Below, piece by piece: positions 48,206-60,100 of a stretch of 64,000 nucleotides of DNA (within the stretch, counting starts at the first letter, position 1; the number at the start of each line of letters is the position of its first letter). The stretch spans positions 81,517,832-81,581,831 of the forward strand of contig OZ026619.1 of NCBI GenBank assembly GCA_964020975.1. Direction: 5' to 3'. The stretch comes from Hermodice carunculata (taxonomy: Eukaryota > Annelida > Polychaeta > Eunicida > Amphinomidae). Position numbers and translations under genes: made by a program. The notes beneath the pieces were generated by a model. The model saw nothing but the letters and a program-made list of their open reading frames with translations. It searched no databases and was not told the DNA's origin.

Positions 48206-48747
48206 TTTTTTTTTAAAGAAAACTCCAGAATAGTGTGATTGAAGACTGATATTACCAACAATGATGGTCTTAAACAAAGATGAGTTTGGCATTATTCCCC
48301 AGGTCACAGAACCACTTCAGCCTGTGCATCCAAGGTCAGCTCAGCACAGGAATGTCACAGTCTTCTTGTGATTATTTATTTTCTGTCTTGGTGTTACCAA
48401 TTATAATGTATGTGTGTGTGTCTATTGTTACAAGTTGGGAGCGGGGCTGAGACAACCAGTCTAGGAATGAACCAGTCAAAAACATTTTGGGGCTCTTCAG
48501 CCATTTTACCACATACACCTTCCTTTCTTCCACAATCAATCTTTGTCTGCCTGTCGCTTCTTTGTACAATGCAATGACAGCAGGAAACGGATGTTAATAT
48601 ACCATATTGTGTAGGTAAAGTTGTTCCAAGCACAATATCCCCCCCCCCCCCCAGTAGTCTTGGCTAAAGTGATGGAGAGGAGAAGTGTAATGGCTGGCCA
48701 GGGTCTTCAGTTACAAACAAAACTACGGTCGTAACACAAGTTGATCA

Positions 48748-48987
48748 TTGACCCTTAAAGTGCTAATCGCTGCTATAGTCGTTTTCTCATTACTGTTAAA
48801 CATACAATAGTGAAAAGATTCAAATTCCTCATGAAGATACCTTTCATTCAAATACCAGCAGGCCTATAGTCTAAAGCAAAAAGTAGTCTGAGTCAACAGT
48901 TTTCCTCAGGACACTTTGTGCACGTTGCAGGCAAACTGTCCCGAGGAAAGCTGTTGACTCAGTTTTAAATCAGAGCTTGAAGGGTTA
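48748..48987. mobile_element. Mosaic TTAA MITE (A-type hairpin, B-type body)
   Basis: 240 bp. The ends TTGACCCTTAAAGTGC / GCTTGAAGGGTTAA (TTAA at 48984-48987) are family-A-like. The left body (CTCATGAAGATACCTTTC, then CCAGCAGGCCTATAGTC) is shared with family B. The hairpin GAGTCAACAGTTTTCCTC / GAGGAAAGCTGTTGACTC matches the family A core. It links the two families. Confidence 0.7.
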
Positions 48988-50579
48988 ATGGAGTGATGTC
49001 ATTGGGGATATTGCAAATGCTGTTATGTGCATGGAACCTGGTGAACAGTTCAGAGTGCTCTCAGGGCCAGAGTTCCTTGCAATCACAGGCTGACAGTTCG
49101 TGTGGGTACACAGCAAAGACACAAGGCTCCTTATCTTCGTCTGACAATTATATACAGTGCAATACATGTATCTGTATCTAAAAAATGGCTCAGTACCTTT
49201 TTCAAATTGGTGCGGGAAAAGTACCATATAAGGTAAAGATGAATTGATAACATTTCCGTCATAGTTACCCCATGGAGCCACGTCAGGGGAGGCAGGTTAA
49301 AGGCACCAGGAGAATGAGATACTGGCCAGGAAAGGCTAAATTGAAGCGACAATGAACAAGAAGCTGGCTACACATGATTGAATCTTCAGATCATTATTCA
49401 TTTCTCCTAACTTCCATTTCTTCTTATTTTTCTATTTTCTGCACAGAAAAGGGAATCGTGAGCAAGCTAGGGTATATATAAAAATACATATACTGATTTT
49501 TAATTGTGTGCAAAAAGTGGCCAAATGAGAGTTGGTAGCAGAATGATAGTGAGGCTGTGAGCTTTTACTACCTCAGCTCATGGCTTTAATATCAGATTGA
49601 AAAGTTTTTTGCGGTTATGATCATGTATGCATGTGGCACTTAATTTCAGGCATACGTGTAACATTGGTAGTATATTACAATGTCATAACAAGAAAGAGAA
49701 ACAGAAGCCCCCTCCCTGCACCCTCCCCCCCCCCCCCCCCGCAACCCCCACCAACATTTAAATACAGCTGGTTTGCCTGTGAAAAACCACTGTAATGAGG
49801 GATCACATGACCACAAAGACTGCTTTTATTAGTGACCCAGTGCTAGCGTCCATTGAGAGACCACCGCTTTGGGACCAGCTCAGTAGGTGGTGTTTGGAAG
49901 GCGCAGCCGTTGTGTGAAACTGAGGCCTGCTGATTGAACTGAGCCCATGTAGACCTTGGTGATGCTCAGTAGCTGGCTTAACCACAAGGTGACAGCATCA
50001 GTGTTTGTCAGTGTTGTTATGGCCACAAATTTGCACAGTCTTAGTCAGTGGCAGGTATGTTTGACGTGAGCCAACCCCACACTGTGCATTCAAGTATACT
50101 GTCGTTGCATCTGATGTTCGCAAATTAATTCAGATTTGTGTTAATTCCTGCCTTGGCCCTGTGCATGTGTTATACACCTGGCCTTCCAATGGGGTCAAAG
50201 AAGACCTGGCCTGGCTGTGGAACAAATAAAACCTACATGCAGGAAACATTGGAAATGGCCTATATTGTCAATACAGACTAAAAATTCATAATTTTGCACC
50301 CCCTCTCCCCCCCAAAAAATGTGTTTTCCTCAAACCTATGGAAATAAATCATTTCAAGTCGCATTTCATTGAATTGGTGTGTCGGGGAAGACAGGATTCC
50401 TATTGGTGTAGCTACTTCTGCTTCAGTTGCTCTGTATTTGTGGTCTTACTGTGAGTTGACGCTGTCTGCATGTCGCTGTGGACACTGCCGTTCCACTTGT
50501 CTATAACATGACTAGTTTTTAACAGCCTTAATTTTGAAGTCTATATTCAATGCGCGAGAAACAGTTATCCTGTTAGCCA
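48988..50579. other. Unassigned stretch with C run
   Basis: C homopolymers lie at 49727-49741 and, upstream, at 48641-48652. No gene recognised; the frames near 48985-49352 and 49803-49985 show no motif. Confidence 0.4.
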
Positions 50580-50787
50580 CAGTTTGGACTGAGTCAACAG
50601 CTTTCCTTGGCATGCTTTGGGTGCATTGTTGGCCCGGATTATCATATATTATACAACCACAAGCAGGCTGCTACTTAAAGTGAAAGGTCTTTCATGAAGA
50701 ACATGACCGCAACATCCTTATTATAATTCAGAACATTTCCGCTGAAGCAGTGTGAATATAGTAGCGGCTGGTAGTGAAAGAGTTAAA
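50580..50787. mobile_element. Partial TTAA-type MITE
   Basis: GACTGAGTCAACAGCTTTCC then TTGGCATGCTTTGGGTGC near the left, TGAAAGGTCTTTCATGAAG in the middle and GTGAAAGAGTTAAAC at the right (TTAA near 50782). The left end is missing. Confidence 0.5.
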
Positions 50788-51094
50788 CAATATTTAACGC
50801 AAAGTCAATAACACTGGGAATCTAATACAAAGTCGGAATTTTGGCCATTGTGTGCCCCTTGGATTATAACACCTGAAGTGACAGGTGTGTTCACTTGCAT
50901 TATCATGATACATGTACTGGATGTGGTTTAAGGACATAGAGACCAAGGTATAGAGGCAACCAAATTCCTTCATGTTGTACACAAACACAGCTCCAAGCTA
51001 GGTTCAAACTAATCTACATGCTTCTAAAATGCCATGGTATAATGTAAAAAAAATCTTATCCTAAAGCAGAAGTTATTGAACTGGTGTACAGTAT

Positions 51095-51274
51095 ACAGTG
51101 GTCCCTTTATTGAGAGACCACTCCGATCGGACACTGCCTGTTTTGAGAGACCAGCTGTTAAGGTGTACTATGCTTTGTTATTTTCACCTTATGTCTCCTG
51201 TGCGAAACCACCTGTCTTGAGAGACCACAATTTGGTCATCTTTAGGGGTGGTCTTTCAAGACAGGTCTCGCTGC
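51095..51274. mobile_element. Pogo/Tigger-like MITE
   Basis: TA|CAGTGGTCCCTTTATTGAG at the left and GACAGGTCTCGCTGCAC at the right. Internal GAGAGACCA and GGTGGTCTTTC motifs. About 180 bp, the same size as 45039-45218 and 56625-56804. Confidence 0.7.
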
Positions 51275-51622
51275 ACAGGTATCCAGACTTGTCAAGTCTC
51301 GTACATTGAGCATTTTAGCTTCTCCCATTCTGATTTTACCAGGCCTCCCAGTATGGAATTGACCGTAAACTGTTTGATAGGCTCTGAAATATGAAATGCC
51401 GAGTTCTTTTAAGGCTCTTAAAAACCAGTCATGTCCTTTCAGGCTCTCATGTGAGGACATGTACATGTATTCTTATGCATTTAAATATACCCTTCCCCCA
51501 CCCCACCCCACCTCTCCACACACAAGACACTTCTTTGCTTCCATGCCGTACAGCACATGCTTGCCTACCAAATAAATAGTTCAATGCATCTGCCCTCAAC
51601 AAGGAAATTGACACAAACAACT

Positions 51623-51854
51623 TTAACCCTTTCCCCCTTAAACCAGCCAAAACTGTCTGGTGGTCAAATGTTGTCTGCTTCAGTGTTTTCAACTAAGTTC
51701 AACAGTGATGAAAAATAACTTGACTAGAATTGTAGATGAACCCTATCAAGATTACATGGCCCAGGTCAACAACTTTCCTTGGCATGATTTGGGCACTTAC
51801 TCATGCCAAGGAATGTTGTTGACTCAAGTGTCAATTCAAGGGGGAAAGAGTTCA
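51623..51854. mobile_element. TTAA-type palindromic MITE, family A
   Basis: TTAA|CCCTTTCCCCCTTAAA at the left; GGGGGAAAGAG|TTCA at the right (TTAA eroded by one base). The hairpin CAACAACTTTCCTTGGCATG / CATGCCAAGGAATGTTGTTG is shorter than in the copy at 47712. Nearly collinear with that copy. Confidence 0.8.
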
Positions 51855-52569
51855 ATGTAAACAGTTCACATAAAAATCATTATTTTTGAACTTCAAAACA
51901 TTTTCAGATGGAATTTCATAGGTGTACAGTTGCCTTTTACACCTCAGTGCTTTGGCATTATTGGGTATACCTCCCTTGGCCTTGCATTGTACAGACACAA
52001 TACCTGGATATGGGATTGGTGCACAAAGTGATCAAGTGCTTTTTGTTTTGCTTAACATACTGCCCGCTTGCTTCCCCACTGAGAAAAAAATCACAGCCAA
52101 AATGACAGTATCTATCCATTGTTGATCACCTGCTGTCTTTGAACAAAGTGACATGTTGGTAGGTGCAGAAAACACTGGTGTCGTTTTAGTGACACATGAC
52201 TTGTCTTTGTGGGCTGAAACAACTCGATTTGGTTTATCTTTGAAAAACCTGGACCATTATAACAGTACCACAGGTGAATACAGGTTACCGGACAGATTTT
52301 CCAGTGTCTGCTTGGCCATAAAATTACAGGTTTTCCCACTTGACCAGCAGTGCTCTCAAGTAATTCAGGTGATCTTCGCTTGTCCCATTATTATCATTTT
52401 ACAACCATAAATTAAAGACATCATGCATGGACATTTTGGAACTGAAAAATAACTGGTAACGTGGGTTTTTACAATCACTTCGTCACATATTGCAACTTTC
52501 AACGTTAGAGTTCCAGCACTTCACGAGGTCACGCACCTGAACATGCTGAATGGAGACCAGTCATCACAC

Positions 52570-52846
52570 ATCTAAACCCCACAACTCTTTCAGTACCAAT
52601 CATGTTTAAAGTCCATCTACTTAAGTCAAACTACTCTGAATTATCATCAGGATCCCAGATTCATATTCCTCATGAAAAGACCTTTCATTCAAGTACCAGT
52701 ATGCCTATAGTTCCAGAGAGAATACCCCAGGTCAACAGCTTTTCCCGGATAGATGGATAGATACTGTCATTGGGCGCATTGGGCCCAATGCATGCCGAGA
52801 AGAGCTGTTGACTGAGTCCAAAATTTGGCAATGAAAGAGTGATATG
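52570..52846. mobile_element. Mosaic TTAA-type MITE (third variant)
   Basis: The body CTCATGAAAAGACCTTTC then AAGTACCAGTATGCC is shared with family B. The hairpin AGGTCAACAGCTTTTCCCGG / AGAAGAGCTGTTGAC is A-like. The right end GCAATGAAAGAGTGAT is eroded. A fragment with the same GAGAGAATACCCCAGG then TCAACAGCTTTTC(C/T)CGG phrase occurs at 55600-55660. Confidence 0.55.
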
Positions 52847-53094
52847 GAAGTAGACCTTTGTAGTGAGACCAATCACTTGTATATAGTCTATTCAGATTTA
52901 GGAGTACAGACCACAGGGAGTTGGTTGTGTTACTTTTGTTCTTGAGTATATTTTGGGTACTGGAAGACTCTGAATAAGGGTATCACCACAGACTGCAAAA
53001 CTGTGGCCCACCATGAATTGTTATACCCGAACTCTTATTATTGTACTATTTGGGTAAATTACTGGTTCCTGTAGGCAGCCATACATGTATATGC

Positions 53095-53147
53095 GTATGT
53101 ATGTATGTATGTATGTATGTATGTATGTATGTATGTATGTATGTATG

Positions 53148-53178
<31 letters not shown>

Positions 53179-53179
53179 T
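53095..53179. repeat. (GTAT)n and (TA)n microsatellite
   Basis: About 14 GTAT units followed by about 13 TA units. Confidence 0.95.
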
Positions 53180-56060
53180 ATGGTACTTTTTTGTGCTGAA
53201 AGCAATAGAAAAAATCTTGGACAAAAAAAATGTAAATTTGGGACCCTTGAAAATGTGAAATGAGGGTAAAAAAGCCACCAGATTACACTATTTGACTGCA
53301 TGATTTTCAAATTGTCCAGAAGAGGGGATAGCATGCACTCAACCCCTCAATAGTCTTTGCCTCAGTTTGCTTTGCAAAATTTCACTCCTTGCAGATCTCC
53401 CAACTTGTCAGCCCTTTGTATTTCATACATGTTATATAGAGCCTGCAGAAGTCCTATACAGAAATACATGTATTTCCCTATCCTTGAGATTTGATGATAA
53501 ACAAGGGTGCATTTGCCAGGGGTAGTTCACGCTTGTTAATTTGTTACAGAAAATCTGGGCTAGAACTTGAAACAATAACCTCGTGGCCAATTTGATGCTG
53601 CAAAGTATTCTGGTATCTTAAGCCCGCTGGTCGTTCTATAGTCATAGTCAAGGCGGAAGTCAGAATCTTAACTTCGAAACAAAGCAGTCTAACATTTCGT
53701 TTGCCAAATTTGTTAAAAATTGTGAAGGTCTTTTGCTAAATCTTGCCCATGTCAGGCTATTGTTAATTGGCTTCTAAATTAAGCTTCCCATATAAATAGC
53801 TTTGTTTTCATGCAGCAGGTGGTATTAGCCAATTAAAGACTAGATACATATACTAAATTTAATGGTTTATTTTTCAATATTTTGCTTACAAATGGCTGCA
53901 AAATTCTTGTATTTTCTAATATCAAAATTGTCAGTTTTAATATGGTGGTGGGATACTTTAATTTGTTGCAGGAGTAGCCTCTATGGGGCAAAGTGTCCCT
54001 GTGTATTATTTCATTTGCATTGCATATTACCTTTGCAGAGATTGTGTAGCAACTTTCAGCATGGATTTTTTTTTTTTTTGCAGCAGTTTGTCCCTTTTTT
54101 GCATGTTTTAAAAAATTGTAATCACCAACTTTGGACAATCTGCCATTGAGCCCCATTCGTTTGTGACAGTCACAGGTTACAGCAAGCAAACAATATTACA
54201 TCCTTACCTTAGAATGATGCGGTACGGCCAACTTTTGTGGGTGCTTGCGCAGAGGTGGACACAGTTAGCGGAGTGCTGTCTGGAGGGTAGCAACCTGACT
54301 GGAGGTAGGGTCCCTGCACGCGGGTCTCACTTGGGTTCCACTGGTAGAGTAGATGGGGAAGGTTGGCACACGCAGGCTATATAAGGCGTGGACGACAGGA
54401 TGCGACAACATCATCCCACACATGGTATCTATGCTGCCAATCATTTCCTGCCTGGACAAGTTAAAAAGGAGGTGGGGATTCCGTAGAAAGTGGGCTGCTA
54501 ATGAGCCGCGGTGAGCAGACTGAAAGCCAGTGGGGATGCCATAGTTCCAGGAATACCCTGTCACCAGGCTGGCTGCCGGAGGAGACCATTATATCTCAAG
54601 CCCCTGGCAGCGGCCTTTGTTTTATTTTTCTTTTTCTTTTTTTTTTATGAGGATTGTGTGAGGAGTGTCATGTGACTTAGCACGGGGAGCAACAAATATG
54701 TTCATGTGCAACTGTATGTGAAACATAACAGATTGTTGTTCTGCATTTTGGAAGAAAGCAAACTTATTGGGTACATAGGGGGTATGCGAGTGACTGTAGC
54801 ATTTGTATTATAGACCGCTCTGTACAGGTTCACTGGGAGTACTTAGTTGGACTTGTATTTCAACATCACCATTTGACCACATCAGATATTCTCATTTGTG
54901 CCAGTCTTTTGTTACCTTTCATGTATGGTTACAGGTATATGTACACAGAACGTACTGCACATGAAATTTGTCTTTCTGTCTATTTGGTGACATGGAAGTT
55001 AATGAAGCCTCGGGGGGGGGGGGGGAAGGGGGTGTAGCTTTATACTGCTTTTGGAATTTTTAGGTCAGCTTGGCGGGGGCGGGGGGGGGGGCGGTTATTG
55101 CCCTCCTGTCTGGCACCTCAGCGTACTGGTCTTCAGAACTGGAAAGTTTCAGAATATGTTAATCAGTATGTACCCTATGCAGATAACATTCCACAATTCC
55201 ACAATGGTAATGGTGTAATGGGTTTCCAACCGTGAAGAGGTTAATGTTCACATAGAATATTACTGAACTGGAGTTTCGTTATCAATTGTCATTGCTTTTC
55301 TTGCGTGCCCTTGGTGTGACCTGTCAGGCAAAAAAGTAAGCTAAGCTGTGTGGGTGCAGATGAATATGACACATTCACATTAGCTGCGGGGCTGCTGCAG
55401 CTTTGAAAGCTCAACAAGGAACTACTTTTATGTGGGGCAGATCCTTGTATCAAAATAATAAAAATATATTGCTGTTGCAAAATACAATGACTTGGATTTT
55501 TTTTTTTTTTTTGAAAGAAAAGTAATAGTCATATGTGAACACCCACTAAACAAGAAATCGTCATTGTATCTAAAATTAACATAAGTCTTCTTTATTCCCA
55601 GAGAGAATACCCCAGGTCAACAGCTTTTCTCGGATAGATGGACAGATACTGTCATTAATGTTAGTGCAAATGCTGGTATCAGTATCAAAGCACACACCCA
55701 TCACTGTTGTCTATACCAATGGGGCAAACAATATGGCAGCAAATTAAAATGCATGTTCCTCCTAAACTGGGCCTGCCAAAATGTCCTTACTAGATATGTA
55801 AAGCCCTCTTGCACCTATCAAACTGTTTATTTTTTGTCTGGGCCGGGCCTTCTGCTGTTTGCTCCCATCCCATAATATGAAGCTGTCATCCCTTTTGCTG
55901 TTTGCTTCATATCTGTGACAAACACGCACAAGGAGCACAGTGAATTGGATCAAGTTGTTGTGATTGGCCTCATCTTGAACACAAAACTTTCATTCTTCTA
56001 GTCTGTAGATGTTCATCTTGTATCCGTGTCTTCCACAGTCATCTTTCGACCTTTTCTTTG
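53180..56060. other. Unassigned stretch; G-runs and a GC-richer island
   Basis: 54200-54600 is richer in G+C than its surroundings and holds CTATATAAGG (54379-54388), which resembles a TATA box. No convincing exon follows. G runs lie at 55013-55024 and 55084-55091. 55600-55660 is a MITE fragment. No gene recognised. Confidence 0.35.
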
Positions 56061-56069
56061 TCATAATAA

Positions 56070-56276
56070 GACTGAGTCAACAGCTTTCCCCAGAGTGGGC
56101 TGGACACAATGTGCTCAACCTAAGCGGATGAAAGCTTCTGACTTGGCATGTTCACTAGTATACAAATCTCAGCAAAAATGCTTGACATGAAATTTAAGCG
56201 AAAAAGATAAAAGCAGATGACAACTTACATGTACCTGCTGATGCTTCTGGGGAATTAGAGCAGGAAAGGGTAAAGT
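56070..56276. mobile_element. Diverged TTAA-type MITE, family A
   Basis: AAGACTGAGTCAACAGCTTTC then CCCAGAGTGGGCTGG and the decayed return arm GATGAAAGCTTCTGAC. The right edge is GAGCAGGAAAGGGTAAA. The left end is lost. Confidence 0.45.
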
Positions 56277-56624
56277 GAATGAACAAGAAAAGGAAGGTTA
56301 ACTTTATATATATGTGTTGTGTGTGTGCATGTATGTATATATATATTACATGTATATATATGTAACAGGCAGTTCCTTTGTACCAGGAAAAATGTATCGA
56401 GTTTCATGGGGTGAGAGAAGTATGAACTTGTTCAAAAATAAAGTACACTGTATCTTGGCATTAACTGGGCATTAGAAACTGATTTTGGGTGGAGGACTCC
56501 ACATTATGAGTTTTGCAGCACGTAGAAGTTGATCTGTGCCAATAGAAAAATCAGATGCTTGACGTAATGCATAGAACTTACACCAAGTTTATCAGAATGT
56601 CTCCTCAGGACCCCTATGTTCATA

Positions 56625-56804
56625 CAGTAGTCTCTCCTTTGAGAGACCGCCCCTAGTGCCACCCAAAAAGCGGTCATATAAAGCAGGTGGTGTCTCAAAG
56701 GAGGTGTAAATAATATGAAAAGTACTACAGGGGGACCTGACAATTGTGGTCTCTCAAAGGAGGTGGTCTCCCAAAGGAGTGATCTTTCAAAGGAGAGACT
56801 ACTG
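56625..56804. mobile_element. Pogo/Tigger-like MITE (best copy)
   Basis: 180 bp. TA|CAGTAGTCTCTCCTTTGAG at the left and CAAAGGAGAGACTACTG|TA at the right give inverted ends of about 23 bases, perfect or nearly so, with duplicated TA. Internal GGTGGTGTCTCAAAGGAGG repeats. It serves as reference for the split copy at 18459. Confidence 0.85.
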
Positions 56805-57459
56805 TATTACCTTCTTGGGCCTTTGGTGATTATTATAATATTCATGATATTGTAGTCATCATATGGAAATCATAAAATCATGATAATTAATGTAGCGTTG
56901 CCTTGTATCAGGAATGTAGGGACTGTGTCAGTAAATGTGGAAAAATACCACTACTGTGAACAAAATAATTAAATATAGTTGTGTGACATGACAACCTCAT
57001 CGGACAAATTTAGTGTGAAGAAGTTGTTTCCCATCAGGAGCACATGGACTTACAGATTTTTAATTACTGCCTGATTTGTTATGGTAAACTGTGATCCACA
57101 GATGTACGGCTGTTTGTGGCTCCATTTTTAGATCAAAATAAAAATAAAAATGACTCGAGTTTGACCTGTTCTTGCAACGGTGATGGCAAGACTAAGAACA
57201 TCGTGGTCATACAGTCTACCTGTGTTTTACTTTTAGGCACAATTTTAAGAATTTAAGTAGAAAAAAAAACTTTGTTTGGACCAGAGTACTGGGGGTAAAT
57301 GAGAAACTAATATTGATACATTCATTGTGGCTCAAATTGCATTTATAAATGTGAATCTTCAGATCAAAATCTTTAGGAAAACTGCGTTCAGACACACTGG
57401 TGAGGCCATTATTGATAAAGACAGCAGAACATTTACATCTACAGTGTAAATTATATACA
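56805..57459. other. Unassigned stretch
   Basis: No gene or element recognised. Confidence 0.4.
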
Positions 57460-58196
57460 GACCCACAGTGGTAGCTTTACATGGATACACATAATACAGT
57501 TGTAACTTTACATGTTTACACACCCAAAGTTGAAGTTTTACATATTTATACACATGTACAGACCTTCCATGGTAGAATTATATCTATAGAGACCTACAAT
57601 TGTAATTTTGCATTTGTAAATACCTGCAGTAGTAGCTTTACATCTTTACAGACCTACACTGGCAGTTGAAGCTTTACCTTAATGCATGCTCACAGTTGTA
57701 GCTTAATTTACATCTTTACAATCCTACACCAGTAGATGCAGCTTTACATCAATGCATGCTTACGGTTATAGCTTAACATGTACATCTGTACTTAAGCACC
57801 GATAATGTGCTACATGTATCTTTACTTGTATTGGGGCACAAGTGCTATATCTATATACACGTATAACTACAGATACAGCTTAACACGTGTACAGAATTAC
57901 ATTTGCAGCTGTTAAGCTGTATAGACCCCCCAGTTACAGCTATATATCTATACAGACCAATTGTTGTAGCTGTACTTCTATGTAGACCTACAGTTATAAC
58001 TTTATGTCCAGACAGACCTACATTTGTAGCCTTATATCTATGTGCATCTGCAGTTGTAGCTTTTATATTCATGTAGGCTATATACAGACCTACAGTTGTG
58101 GCTTTCATATTCATGTAGGCTATGGAGACCTACAGTTGTAGCTTTTATATTCATGTAGGCTATACAGACCTACCGTTGTAGCTTTTGTATATATGT
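57460..58196 (+). repeat. Minisatellite (~45-60 bp units), left part
   Basis: Units built on CAGACCTACAGTTGTAGCTT then TATATCTATGTA recur more than ten times with growing regularity toward 58196. A further unit and a half (GACCTACCATTGTAGCTTTT) lies at 60350-60385, so the array is interrupted by 58197-60349. Confidence 0.8.
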
Positions 58197-58490
58197 AATA
58201 TGGTTAAAACCAGGCAAGGGTATGGTCCTGAGGGACTAGTGTGACTGGTTTCATTCCTTGTGGAACTCTTCAGGCACGATGTCAGTTAAACCCCTGATAA
58301 TGCGTTCCTCGTGAGATGTAGCACAGTTCCCACGTGTAGAGTGCGGAAGTAAACAAAGGACGTTGCCAACGTTGGGGGTAGGGGTGAGGCATGACGTCAT
58401 GAAGTGAACAGCAGGTCTGTTCAAAAGGTCACCTGTACCAAGTTGTCAGGTGTTGCAAGACGTGCCAGTGGCTAACATCATGCCTATGCA
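58197..58490 (-). mobile_element. Penelope 3' remnant with hammerhead-like motif
   Basis: It begins at the interruption of the minisatellite and has a hammerhead-like motif (58239-58277) about 43 nt inside, the same placement as in the other two Penelope-derived segments. ACGTTGCCAACGTTGG near 58360 loosely resembles GGCAACGTTGCCACG in the 9907-10420 fragment. Its inner boundary with the LINE fragment is not clear. Confidence 0.45.
58239..58277 (-). ncRNA. Hammerhead-like ribozyme motif (degraded)
   Basis: Minus strand: GTGC, core CTGAAGA (one base off CTGATGA), helix II GTTCC / GGAAT around ACAA, core GAAA, CCA and the canonical cleavage triplet GTC, then ACAC, which pairs weakly with GTG as helix I. 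It retains the GTC that the 60673 copy lacks, but helix I is poor. Confidence 0.45.
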
Positions 58491-58496
58491 GAAAAA

Positions 58497-59170
58497 TGGA
58501 GAGACTGGCAACAAACAGACTAACATGGTACCTAGAAAAACACAAAAAACTCTCACACATATAACGTGCTTTCAAGAAAAATAGATCAGTGACTCACCAC
58601 CTTCTCAGAATACAGGACAGGATATGCAAAGCCCTCAACGTAAAGAAGAGCGTCCTAGCGGTGTTCTTTGATGTAGAAAAAGCATACGATGCAGTATGGA
58701 GGAACAGAGTAATGTATAAATTATATAAACTTGGGGTAAGGGGAAACATGCTAAATTTCATAAGGGCATTTCTAAACAATAGAACATTCCAGGTATGAGT
58801 CGGTAATGATCTCTCAGACGTCCATAATACACAAAACGGCCTCCCGCAAGGCAATGTGATCAGCCCTATCCTCTTTCTGGCAATGATTAACGATATTCCC
58901 AAACCAGAGACAAATACACATCAGTCAATATATGCCGACGACATAGCCTTCTGGGCAGAAGGGGGAAAAACCTTTGCACAAAATAAAATGCAAAACATGC
59001 TAAACAAACTGGAAAACTGCTGCCACAAATGGGGATTAAAACTCCTACCAAACAAAAGCAAAATCATATTTTTACAAACAACTCCAACAAAGCTAAAATA
59101 AACTTAACATTACACAAAGAAAAACTAAAAGAAGTTACACAATTCAAATTTTTCGGGTTAATCTTTGACT
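58497..59170 (+). pseudogene. LINE ORF2 reverse transcriptase fragment (I/Nimb/Jockey-like)
   Basis: The plus strand encodes the central RT domain of a non-LTR retrotransposon. It reads MTHHLLRIQDRICKALN at 58589, then VFFDVEKAYDAVW (motif A, with the catalytic Asp in FFDVEKAYD), FLNNRTFQV, GLPQGNVISPILFLAMINDI (motif B region), SIYADDIAFWAEGG (motif C, the catalytic YADD, at about 58926), and CHKWGLKLLPNKSKIIF, ending in FKFFGLIFDW at 59170. The N-terminal part and the frame near 58797 contain stops. Endonuclease and 3' end are absent: homology stops abruptly where the opposite-strand ORF1 begins. The host LINE group is inferred from motif style. Confidence 0.85.
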
Positions 59171-60100
59171 GGCACTTCTTTAAGTGCTTGTGCGTAAGAC
59201 TTCTTTTGTGTTTTGGAGACTGTTAAAGCCTCTTTCACTTGTTGGCATTTGGGGCAGCCTGACCAACTGGCTTTGTGGCCGCCTTTGCAGTTGGCCCATT
59301 TTGCTTCTAGTTGTGTGCACTCTTTCTTTTCATGGGTTCCCCCCCCCCCCCAGCATTGTGTGCACTTGACTTCTTTGCCACAAAAGGGTGCTTTGTGGCC
59401 AAACCCCTGACACCTAAAACACTGTGTCGGCCTAGGAATATAGGTCTCAGTGTCTCTAGACTGGTACAGAATCTGAACTCTCTGCTGCACGGGAGAGGCC
59501 GAGATGATCAGAGCTGTGCCTAATTTAATTGTTTGATCCCCTGCCTTTTTGGTGAATCTTACTACTTTAGTTATACCTGGCAACTCTTAACTTTAGGCTT
59601 TCAAAGATCTCTTCCTCAGGGAACTGCTTGTCAACATTTTTAACTACTGCTCTGTAACGGACTGGTTTAGTGCCTTCTTCCTGCTGTATCTTCTGTTTCC
59701 TGGGCTCACTAACTTCTACGGCTTTTCCATTTAGTTCAGTTACGCCCTTAACTTTCTTAAATTGAGCGAGATCTTTAGACCTCAGTCGCATACATCCTCC
59801 TCTTGTTATGGACAGGTTTACATGCCCGCCTATCTGTTTTGCTAGGTCTTTGTACGCTTGATATGTGTGCCCCCCAAACCTACTCCCTATCATTTTAAAG
59901 TATAAAGTTAAACTTTCTTCACTTACATCTCCTTCTCTTGCTTTTTTGTGCTGCACTTCTGTGTTCTTCTCCCAGTCGCTTTGTTCTCTGGTTCTGTTTT
60001 TTCCTGGAGTGTACGTGTCTGTTGCTTTTTCCTTTTCGTCGATGTCTTTTTGTTTTCTTCTCTCTCTTTGGTTTAAACATATTTTATTACAACATATTTG
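59158..60100 (-). pseudogene. LINE ORF1 (zinc-knuckle, gag-like ORF1p), opposite orientation
   Basis: Two consecutive minus-strand frames cover most of a LINE ORF1 protein. The upstream part (59567-59956 and leftward reading to ~60080) has a charged N-terminus (KNRTREQSDWEKN) and an RRM/PRE_C2HC-like stretch (SLTLYFKMIGSRFGGH). The downstream frame (59158-59583) has three zinc knuckles: CFRCQGFGHKAPFC (CX2CX4HX4C), a second CTQC...HEKKEC, and CKGGHKASWSGC, followed by KSYAQALKEV, a motif usual near the end of such ORF1s. The second knuckle has two extra residues where a C homopolymer (59339-59350) expanded. One frameshift lies near 59570-59585. The protein would bind LINE RNA as a nucleic-acid chaperone. 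A further upstream frame (60087-60350) may be its N-terminus. Confidence 0.8.

Noticed and set aside
54379-54410. Core promoter with TATATAAGG
   Set aside because: A single TATA-like word in AT-rich DNA, with no identifiable exon downstream.
53833-54564. Host exons in a GC-richer patch
   Set aside because: Frames of 95-118 codons overlap on both strands and show no recognisable protein pattern.
57460-58196. CRISPR array
   Set aside because: Units are diverged, contiguous and without unique spacers; the surrounding DNA is eukaryotic. It is a minisatellite.
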